From NCBI GenBank assembly GCA_019750655.1, contig JAIEOG010000053.1, forward strand, positions 1 to 16,135: a stretch of 16,135 nt of DNA. Direction: 5' to 3'. The stretch's first letter is position 1, and each line of letters starts with the position of its first letter. The translations under genes and the position numbers were made by a program. Source of the DNA: a bacterium. Lineage in GTDB: Bacteria; Bdellovibrionota; FAC87; UBA2466. The notes under the pieces are model-generated. The model had not been told where the DNA came from. It saw only the letters and a list, made by a program, of their open reading frames with translations, and ran no database searches. Below are positions 7,575-13,867 of this stretch, piece by piece.

Positions 7575-7583
7575 ATTGTAGCA
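7575..7583 (-). promoter_or_regulatory. Extended -10 promoter of the second cysteine-rich peptide gene
   Basis: On the minus strand this reads TGCTACAAT, followed by TTACT, some 30 bp before the ATG at 7544. It matches the TGGTACAAT-TACT element of the paralogous gene at 6929. It lies in the 43-bp gap after the caspase-like gene, giving the peptide an independent start of transcription. Confidence 0.5.
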
Positions 7584-7587
7584 GAAC

Positions 7588-8898
7588 TTAGCGCGTGTAG
7601 AGAAAGTACCGGCGCGGGGAAGTCACAAGAACCTGTCCCGTTTCTCGCGACACCACACGCAGTTCTATTCCTACTCGGTGCGTGCCGGAAGCACGGATAT
7701 CGAGCTGGTCGTACGGCATGAAGCGGCCGAGCGGCATGGAACGGGTAATGTTCTGCGGTAGCGTCGTATCAAAAAGAAGCATCGCTACTTTGCCACTTTG
7801 CGAGCGGTATTGAGAATCGATGTCATTGAGCTGGTCTCCGTTTTCGTCGAAGAAATAGTGCGCGGCCACTACCTTCTCGCCAGCGTGCCCCACCACGGCC
7901 CAGCTGGAATAGACAAGCATTCCCCTCTGGCCCTTGAGCTCTTTACCCAACGTAATGAAGGGACCGTGCGCCCAGTTTTCCGTCAGACTACCAAGACCCC
8001 AAGCGTAAGGACGTTGGTCCGCGGATCTTGCGATTTCGTTGTCGGTGCCATGCACGGCGATGTAAGCCGCGCGCCGTTTTTTGAAAAAATCCGAAGTCCG
8101 ATCGCGGATGACGGTGAAAGCTTCGCTCCACGAGGTAAAGCCGTTGCCGTCTAGATCGAGCGCCTTTTCGGTGGGGGCCGATAACGCTCTCTCAAAATGA
8201 TAGGTGAAGAATCCGCCTGGTCCTGGAGTTCCGAACGCGAACTCTCCGGGGCTGGCGGCGTTGATGTCCACCACACCACGGTGGCGAAAGAAGAGATCTT
8301 CCCAGATGCGTTCTTCTTCCCGAGCGAGAACGATAAGCCCCGGGGGATCGTCCACGCCGGTAGCGGGCGTGCCCTGCAATGGAGGGCGCGGCGGCACCTT
8401 GAAGATGGAGTCCCGCGCCAAGCGTGAAAGGCTTCCGCAGGCGTCGGTGATGTAGATCTTCAAATTGGCGCCCATGTATTGGGTGGCCTGGCGCAGGCCG
8501 TAACGATCCATATTCCCGCCGCTCATGGCGATGTAGTGGCCTTGGGCGACCGTCTTATCAAACGCGCCGTGGCCGGAGTAATAGATTAGAAGCCCTTCCT
8601 CGGGAGAGAGCGGAAAGTTGCGAAAGTAGTTGGCGAGTTCCAGAATCCCAACCTTGTTTCCGTCTTCTCCAAGGGTGTCGATAATCGCCCGGCCTTTGAA
8701 TCGAGGGTATTTCGGGTTCTCAAAGATATGGCGGAACAGCCCCTTGATATTTTCTGCGTCGTCTTTCACGGACTCGCCGATTTTTTCGGCGGCGGTGTCC
8801 ATCACCAGCAGAATTCGGATCTTGGCCAGGGATTGGGGAATGGTGTTCTGCGCGCCAGCGGCGGCAGCAAAGAGAAAGCAAACGAGTAGGATTCGCAT
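7588..8898 (-). CDS. Secreted caspase-like (peptidase C14 family) protein
   Basis: A 436-residue protein from the ATG at 8898; an in-frame start 12 codons earlier would spoil the signal peptide MRILLVCFLFAAAAGA. Mature residues about 27-290 form a caspase/metacaspase-type domain: a strand (KIRILLVMD), DDAENIKGLF, the catalytic histidine H110 in IYYSGHGA, and the catalytic cysteine C154 in YITDACGS. Both dyad residues are present, so it is probably an active cysteine peptidase; metacaspases cut after Arg or Lys. Residues about 330-436 look like a separate beta-rich domain. An exported caspase-fold enzyme would act in the periplasm or outside the cell. It lies directly upstream of a knottin-like peptide gene. 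A GAGG ribosome site precedes the start and is part of a small hairpin. Confidence 0.85.
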   Translation of the reverse strand: MRILLVCFLFAAAAGAQNTIPQSLAKIRILLVMDTAAEKIGESVKDDAENIKGLFRHIFENPKYPRFKGRAIIDTLGEDGNKVGILELANYFRNFPLSPEEGLLIYYSGHGAFDKTVAQGHYIAMSGGNMDRYGLRQATQYMGANLKIYITDACGSLSRLARDSIFKVPPRPPLQGTPATGVDDPPGLIVLAREEERIWEDLFFRHRGVVDINAASPGEFAFGTPGPGGFFTYHFERALSAPTEKALDLDGNGFTSWSEAFTVIRDRTSDFFKKRRAAYIAVHGTDNEIARSADQRPYAWGLGSLTENWAHGPFITLGKELKGQRGMLVYSSWAVVGHAGEKVVAAHYFFDENGDQLNDIDSQYRSQSGKVAMLLFDTTLPQNITRSMPLGRFMPYDQLDIRASGTHRVGIELRVVSRETGQVLVTSPRRYFLYTR

Positions 8899-8903
8899 TT
8901 TTA

Positions 8904-8921
8904 CCTCGTTAATGAACGAGG
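8904..8921 (-). promoter_or_regulatory. Hairpin overlapping the ribosome binding site of the caspase-like gene
   Basis: CCTCGTT (8904-8910) and AACGAGG (8915-8921) are perfect 7-bp complements with a 4-nt loop. On the minus strand the second arm contains the GAGG Shine-Dalgarno placed 5 nt before the ATG at 8898. Folding would hide the ribosome site, which suggests, but does not prove, translational control. Confidence 0.4.
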
Positions 8922-9108
8922 GGGGGTATAGCACGCCCGAAATGCGGCGGAAGTTCTATTTTGAAGTATGGTTGCGTCCGGTTTTAGGGGCGTTTGCACA
9001 AGCCTTGATCTTGGGCGACGTCTAGTTTCGGGCAAAGCCGCGACTTAATTACACCGGCTTGCTTTGCAAATATGGCCGCGCTAAAGCTGACTTTATACCG
9101 GAGGGCGT

Positions 9109-9981
9109 ATGCGGTTTTCCCATTTCTTACTCAGTTTATCGGTATTTTTTTGCGTAGTTTATTCGACCGTTTCGAGCGGCAAGTTTTATGAATTAAACGA
9201 TGATGTGTCGTATGAATTCTTGGCGAAAAAGCCCCTCGCAGAGGACCAGACTGAAGTTCATCTACGTTATATCTTGTCACCAAACGTGAAGATAAAACCC
9301 GTCGTATTGGCCTTGGGGAAGTATTACGTGGCTAATGCAGCAGACGGAAAAGTCGATTCGATACAGATACTAAAGCTCCCGCTGCTGGAAACAAAAGCGG
9401 TCGAAGAAGCCACCCGAGATTTGCAACAGGGCCGACCAGTAAACGCTAACCCCGCCGGATTAGGTTACCAAATCGTTTTTCGAGTTCCGAAAGGCGCGGA
9501 CATTTCTTGGTTTGATTCACTTCTCAAAGACGCTGAGTTGTTAACTTCTAAAGAGGCGAAAACGGCCCTTGAAGCGAAGCAGTACCAAATGGTTCGTCCA
9601 GACATTGAGGGGATGACTGCTTTAACGGTAATAGGTGCAAAGCCAAAGGGAACTTCCAGCAAAGAAGAACAGTTGGCGCATTTAGAAGGGTATCTTTCTT
9701 CTTTGGTCGATGGGTTTTTGCTGGGCCATAAGAATTATGGAGCCCTGCTTTTCTACATTGAGGGTGTCCATACTTTTGTTGAGAGTGAGACGCAACGGGG
9801 CGTTCGCGTTGGTTCAGAAGAGCCCCGCTACTTTGTTCCAGCTCTCTGCCTGAAAACGCATAATAAAATGAGTGCGTTTGATGCAATGACAACGACTCTC
9901 AAGGACGTTCCCAGCGACTGGGCTAATATGTGGCAGGTCGAGGGCGACGAGCCTAAGTTTTTCATAGGGCTGAAGAAGTAG
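9109..9981 (+). CDS. Secreted protein of unknown function
   Basis: A 290-residue protein I do not recognise. GGAGG lies 4 nt before the ATG. Residues 1-22 are a hydrophobic signal sequence (SHFLLSLSVFFCVVYSTVSS). The rest is mixed alpha/beta with no transmembrane segment and no obvious catalytic motif. Notable stretches are YEFLAKKPLAEDQTEVHLRYIL (split around residue 40) and a later region with GFLLGHKNYGALLFYIEG near residue 205. It is divergent from the caspase-like gene, with a 210-bp gap, and convergent with the orphan at 10130-11005. Its base composition looks more AT-rich than the genes to its left. Confidence 0.75.
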   Translation: MRFSHFLLSLSVFFCVVYSTVSSGKFYELNDDVSYEFLAKKPLAEDQTEVHLRYILSPNVKIKPVVLALGKYYVANAADGKVDSIQILKLPLLETKAVEEATRDLQQGRPVNANPAGLGYQIVFRVPKGADISWFDSLLKDAELLTSKEAKTALEAKQYQMVRPDIEGMTALTVIGAKPKGTSSKEEQLAHLEGYLSSLVDGFLLGHKNYGALLFYIEGVHTFVESETQRGVRVGSEEPRYFVPALCLKTHNKMSAFDAMTTTLKDVPSDWANMWQVEGDEPKFFIGLKK

Positions 9982-10129
9982 CTGCGGCGGGTGCAAGACC
10001 TGGCGGGTGCGGCTTTGCATTTGTTTTGGGTTGCTCAGGCTCACGTTGCCCGGTGAAAGAGTTGCTTCACCCCTATACAGAAAACTTGATTCCACTGCTT
10101 CAAGAATCGGAATCCTAATCGCTAGAACG

Positions 10130-11005
10130 TTAGTGCTTGGGAGGCGTCTGGCCCCGCCAAGTTGTGGGTTTCTGTCTTGTTCGACTCGTCTTCCGGCGAC
10201 TTGCCGCTGCAATTCCGCTCTGGCACGACGCTAAGCTTAGAGCCTTTACGATGTGCGTGTTCGTTAGAAGAGTTCTGTGAAAATATTCATCGCTTTGCTC
10301 TATGAGGGGTTTTGTGGGGTTGTCGATATCGAGTGTTTCAAAAAGAGTTTTGGTGCTTCTTTCGAACTCCGAAAAATCAATCTTGCGATTATTAAGTCCC
10401 ATTCGAAGCCCGCTAGCGAGCTGCTGCCATTGTGGTTCCGGGTTTAAAGTAAAGACTGTAACAAAGAACACCAAGCGCTCTGCATCAGAAGCCGCCTTGT
10501 TTTGAGCGTGGATCGCCATGGTGTGCGTGAAAAGAGGGCCTTGGTGGCCAGCGTAGAATTGCGACTGCTCTGCGGATTCGTGGGTTACTTTGTAGGCAAG
10601 CTCCAATTGCCGGTTCACCAGTTTATTGTATGTTGAACTGGTTTTAAGAAGTTCTCCCAGTGGGTCGGGAGCTTTAGTTTCATACTCATCAAGCTCCTCC
10701 ATCAGCTGCTCAACGTCTTGCCAAGTGAGCTTGCCGGAATTCAGGGCGGTTTCGATCTCGCTCGCAAACTGAGCATAGTAATCATGGGGGGACTTAAAAA
10801 TGAATTCAGAGTCATGCGGTCCAGAGATAAGAAAGCCGACGAGGTACTTAGAGCTCGATCTTCTGCTGGGATTGGGTAAGTCGTCTTTATAGACTACTTT
10901 GTAGCTGGCTGGTTGAGCGCCTCCAGGAATACTGCCCGGCGTTCCAACCTTTGGAATCAGGTTCAAAGCCAAGAAAGAAATTCGTGCGAACCGGTATATG
11001 CTCAT
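10130..11005 (-). CDS. Hypothetical protein, probably exported, with a possibly frameshifted C-terminus
   Basis: A 291-residue protein of unknown family, taken from the ATG at 11005; a start nine codons earlier is also possible. The N-terminus (SIYRFARISFLALNLIPKVG) is a weak export-like segment. The body is helical, with the acidic stretch VEQLMEELDEYE, a segment HESAEQSQFYAGHQGPLFTH, and KIDFSEFERSTKTLFETLDI. The last 25 residues are abruptly basic and low-complexity (RRKTSRTRQK). In the -1 frame a 40-plus codon stretch ending at a TAG near 10120 reads as a milder tail (SPEDESNKTETHNLAGPDAS), so a frameshift near 10260-10280 is possible. It converges on the 9109 gene and is the last gene left of the tRNA fragment. 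Confidence 0.6.
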   Translation of the reverse strand: MSIYRFARISFLALNLIPKVGTPGSIPGGAQPASYKVVYKDDLPNPSRRSSSKYLVGFLISGPHDSEFIFKSPHDYYAQFASEIETALNSGKLTWQDVEQLMEELDEYETKAPDPLGELLKTSSTYNKLVNRQLELAYKVTHESAEQSQFYAGHQGPLFTHTMAIHAQNKAASDAERLVFFVTVFTLNPEPQWQQLASGLRMGLNNRKIDFSEFERSTKTLFETLDIDNPTKPLIEQSDEYFHRTLLTNTHIVKALSLASCQSGIAAASRRKTSRTRQKPTTWRGQTPPKH

Positions 11006-11122
11006 TTTAGCCACCCATGCGCGGCATAGCACCCACAGGTAAGGGGCTCCTAGGACATCAGCCCGCGAGCAGCCAAAAGTGTTGCGTCAACTAGACAACA
11101 CCGATCGGTCGCCATCACTCCG

Positions 11123-11163
11123 AGTTCCCCGAATGGGAGTTTAAGAGGACGAGCCGGGGAACT
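11123..11163. repeat. Inverted repeat in the attachment region
   Basis: AGTTCCCCG (11123-11131) and CGGGGAACT (11155-11163) are perfect 9-bp complements with 23 nt between them. It lies in the 516-bp non-coding stretch 11006-11521, about 170 bp left of the tRNA fragment. It is not followed by a T run, so it is not a normal terminator. Confidence 0.4.
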
Positions 11164-11198
11164 TATGGGTGTTGCTTTTCAGAGCGCGAAACAAATGG

Positions 11199-11217
11199 TG
11201 CTACATCCATGCTACAT
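11199..11217. repeat. Tandem 8-bp direct repeat TGCTACAT (candidate integrase arm site)
   Basis: TGCTACAT occurs at 11199-11206 and again at 11210-11217, an 11-bp (one helical turn) period. Short tandem repeats near an attachment site are typical of integrase arm-type or excisionase sites. A second pair with a different sequence but the same 8-plus-3 layout lies at 11483-11501. Confidence 0.45.
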
Positions 11218-11260
11218 TTTGGGGGAAAACAGACCACCAGAGCGGCTACGCCGCTAAAGG

Positions 11261-11290
11261 TTAATCTTAAGTTTGAGGATTAATGTTAAG
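11261..11290. repeat. Direct repeat TTAATSTTAAG
   Basis: TTAATCTTAAG (11261-11271) and TTAATGTTAAG (11280-11290) differ at one base and start 19 bp apart. They lie between the TGCTACAT pair and the tRNA fragment. They could be protein-binding sites of a recombination complex; this is positional inference only. Confidence 0.3.
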
Positions 11291-11332
11291 GATTTTCCGT
11301 GAGTCGGAGAGTCTTCGAAGGGGCAATCTAAA

Positions 11333-11377
<45 letters not shown>

Positions 11378-11482
11378 TACGGGCGGCTTTTCTTGCTGTC
11401 CTTCTACTCCTTTCGGAACAAGTGCTTAACAGATTGCGGTTTACGGTCAATCTTGCCATTCTTGCTCGTTTGAAAGGTTCTG

Positions 11483-11501
11483 TGGCCCGAGAATGGCCCG
11501 A
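11483..11501. repeat. Tandem 8-bp direct repeat TGGCCCGA (candidate integrase arm site)
   Basis: TGGCCCGA occurs at 11483-11490 and 11494-11501, with an 11-bp period and a 3-bp spacer. It is about 105 bp inside the inferred island end and immediately upstream of the KAP NTPase ribosome site. The layout matches the TGCTACAT pair on the other side of the tRNA fragment. Confidence 0.45.
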
Positions 11502-11521
11502 AAAAAGGTGGAGTATACAGA

Positions 11522-13423
11522 ATGGGGAAAGATCAGCTGACCAACGATAACGACCATATCGCTGAGTACCTTAAATTTTACATAAACACTAAACTCGCGA
11601 CTGGATATGGAGTCCTAGTAAGTGGTGATTGGGGGGCGGGGAAGACCTGGTTCATCAAAAAGTTCCAATCCGAAATGGAGACTGAGCCTTCTGGCGCGAA
11701 GTTCTTATATGCCTCCTTCTACGGTGTTCGCTCCACTTCAGAAATTGAAGATCAGTTCTACCAGCAGTTACACCCGCTACTTGCTTCAAAGCCTTTTGCC
11801 ATTGGTTCAAAGATTTTTAAGGGGCTGCTAAAGGGAACTTTGAAGATCGATTTCGACAGGGATGGAAAGGACGACGGTTCCATGTCCGTCCAGATTCCGG
11901 AGCTCGATCTTCCAAGCTATCTAAAGGACACGGACAAATATGTGCTCATTTTTGACGATATTGAGAGAAGTTCCATGTCGATCCAGGACATTCTGGGCTA
12001 CGTAAATCATTTCGTCGAACACCAGGGGCAAAAGGTCATTTTGCTAGGCAACGAAACGGAGCTCCAAAAGAATCCTGAATATTCCCGCATCAATGAAAAG
12101 CTAATCGGCAGGAAGTTTCGGTTGGTCACTATGCATGCGGCGGCCTTTGAAGCATTTGTTCGCGATATTGAGAGCGAGGTAGTAAGGAACTTCTTTGAAG
12201 CTAACTCAGGCCTTATTCTTGGTGAATTCGACAAAACGGGTTGCCAAAACCTGCGAATTCTACGCCAGATTCTTTCGGAGTTTGAACGCTTCTACGGGTT
12301 TCTTCCTGAGAAAGCCCGAGACCATCAAGAGTTCTTGATTGGCGTACTTGTCACTTTCATTTCGTTGAGTGCCGAGGTGTTGTCGGGTCAGCTCCCAACG
12401 ATGTCAATTCTATCTCTTTCGTCGGACTTCCACAGTAGGCAGATAGAGGAAGCAGTTAAGAAGAAGGGCCTTGATGTAGAGGCGAATAGCGTTAGGATTT
12501 TCAAGAAGTACTTTTCCTCTGCTGATCAAATTCTCCCGGATGAACGTTCGCTTTATACCTTTCTTGAGTATGGATCTGTACCAAAGTCGATAATAGAGAA
12601 AGCTGTCACGAATAGTCGCTTCTTCATCAATGATGAGACCCCGGAGTGGGTGAAACTATGGCACTTGAATCGAGTAGCAGATTCAGATTTTCCGGTTCTG
12701 TACGATGCAATGCTCAATAATTTTAAGGAATTTAAATACACAAACCAGGGCATTCTGCGACATGTCTCCGCTATTCTCTTAGACTTCTCAAAAAAAGGCA
12801 TCGTTGATATTCCGCGAGCTGAAATGGTCAAGCTGGTGTTTGGTGTGGTTAGACAGATGATTACGGCGAGTGGAATTGAGGTTGAAGCGTTTGAGAAAGA
12901 CTTTTTCGGAAGGGCAGACGAATTCTACGCGAGCCTTCAGTTTATTGATCATGGATCGAAAGAGTTTAAAAAGCTCTCGGGTCTTCTTGGCGATTACCAG
13001 TCAAAGAAACGCAGCGAAGCGATTGAACGAGATGCTGTGGAGCTCCTGCGGGTTGTGAAGAACCATCCGAAGGAGTTTATAAAGGCTCTAACCTCATTCA
13101 ACTCGACTGACAAACGGCGCTACTATGAAGTTCCCATATTGGCGAAGATGTCCCCCGATGATTTGGTGCAAACCTTCCTCGACTGCAACCCAGATGGCCG
13201 CCAAGATATCCTTTTTACATTCGTGGAGCGCTACAAATTTGCTGCGTCGGCGAGAGCTCTTTTGGACGAGCTCCCATGGTTGCAGAAGGTGGAAAAGTCG
13301 ATTGCGAGAGGCCTGAAAGGTTTAGCTCAGCCTTCTCGTCACCATCTGGAAACTTTCAGGGATCAGGGCGTACATGTTGGAATAGCGCAGCTGAAGAAAC
13401 TGAAGTCGAAAGAAACGGCTTAG
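11522..13423 (+). CDS. KAP-type P-loop NTPase, probable defence protein
   Basis: A 633-residue ATPase; GGTGGAG lies 8 nt before the ATG. Walker A is GDWGAGKT (35-42), Walker B is YVLIFDDIER (140-149), and VILLGNE (172-178) fits the sensor strand that follows. The extended Asp-Asp and the arrangement near the N-terminus match the KAP/STAND-like P-loop NTPases common in anti-phage loci. KAP proteins often have transmembrane insertions, but I see no convincing membrane segment here, so it is probably cytoplasmic. The long C-terminal part (about 200-633) is helical and may be a sensing or protein-interaction region; no nuclease or other effector motif is recognisable. It is the first gene inside the island and converges on the GmrSD-type operon. 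Partner and trigger are unknown. Confidence 0.8.
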   Translation: MGKDQLTNDNDHIAEYLKFYINTKLATGYGVLVSGDWGAGKTWFIKKFQSEMETEPSGAKFLYASFYGVRSTSEIEDQFYQQLHPLLASKPFAIGSKIFKGLLKGTLKIDFDRDGKDDGSMSVQIPELDLPSYLKDTDKYVLIFDDIERSSMSIQDILGYVNHFVEHQGQKVILLGNETELQKNPEYSRINEKLIGRKFRLVTMHAAAFEAFVRDIESEVVRNFFEANSGLILGEFDKTGCQNLRILRQILSEFERFYGFLPEKARDHQEFLIGVLVTFISLSAEVLSGQLPTMSILSLSSDFHSRQIEEAVKKKGLDVEANSVRIFKKYFSSADQILPDERSLYTFLEYGSVPKSIIEKAVTNSRFFINDETPEWVKLWHLNRVADSDFPVLYDAMLNNFKEFKYTNQGILRHVSAILLDFSKKGIVDIPRAEMVKLVFGVVRQMITASGIEVEAFEKDFFGRADEFYASLQFIDHGSKEFKKLSGLLGDYQSKKRSEAIERDAVELLRVVKNHPKEFIKALTSFNSTDKRRYYEVPILAKMSPDDLVQTFLDCNPDGRQDILFTFVERYKFAASARALLDELPWLQKVEKSIARGLKGLAQPSRHHLETFRDQGVHVGIAQLKKLKSKETA

Positions 13424-13439
13424 GCATGAGGTCGCGCAG

Positions 13440-13790
13440 CTAGAATCGAGGGGTGCAATAGTAAGTCATTCCAGCGGCGTCCCTCCCAAGGAGACCGGCG
13501 GCCGGTTCACCATCAACATCGATGCCGGTGACCTCCACCGCAGTGATCCCTTTTGTCTCGGTCATTGGGGGTAGGCTACATCTCATTTTCTTGAGGTGAC
13601 CCGAAGTGAATCTCACGAGCAACGTAGAGTATCGATTGGAATCGTTGACCGCCTTGCCGTGCGAAACAATTTTTGCAACAGGGTACGTCTTGCCGGTTTG
13701 AATTTGATTTTGGGTGAGTGTCTCAACGTCTACGGAAAATACGGGGAAATCCAAAAAAGTGAACACTGCGAGGTATAAGAGTACTTTCAT
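13440..13790 (-). CDS. Small secreted protein inside the island
   Basis: A 116-residue protein of unknown family. I chose the ATG at 13790, three codons inside a longer frame opened by GTG, because AGGTGG lies just upstream and the ATG begins a good signal peptide (KVLLYLAVFTFLDFPVFS, cleavage near S-V20). The mature protein is about 97 residues, beta-rich, with two cysteines (in MRCSL and YYCTPRF) that could form one disulfide. It lies 77 bp downstream of the GmrSD-type gene on the same strand, with its own candidate -10. Its stop is 16 bp from that of the KAP NTPase. Its export contrasts with its cytoplasmic defence neighbours. Confidence 0.7.
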   Translation of the reverse strand: MKVLLYLAVFTFLDFPVFSVDVETLTQNQIQTGKTYPVAKIVSHGKAVNDSNRYSTLLVRFTSGHLKKMRCSLPPMTETKGITAVEVTGIDVDGEPAAGLLGRDAAGMTYYCTPRF

Positions 13791-13820
13791 GCTTCCCACC
13801 TTTCCGTGGTTTCGTGACCT

Positions 13821-13826
13821 ACTATA
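13821..13826 (-). promoter_or_regulatory. Candidate -10 element of the small secreted protein gene
   Basis: On the minus strand this is TATAGT, one base from the consensus, 30 bp before the ATG at 13790. No convincing -35 is seen at the usual spacing, so the gene may also be read from the upstream GmrSD-type gene. Confidence 0.3.
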
Positions 13827-13867
13827 GAACCGAGAGAGCTCATGAAATGAGGAACCCGAAAGGGGCT

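Noticed and set aside
9986..10010. GGCGGGTGC repeated twice after the 9109 gene
   Set aside because: A single 9-bp repeat pair with no linked feature; no basis for a function.
9814..10212. Minus-strand 132-codon frame in the convergent gap
   Set aside because: It overlaps the 3' end of the 9109 gene, has no ribosome site and a skewed composition. It supplies no plausible continuation of the 10130-11005 gene.
11241..11255. Small hairpin AGCGGC-tac-GCCGCT as a terminator
   Set aside because: Six-bp stem with no T run on either strand; too weak to call.
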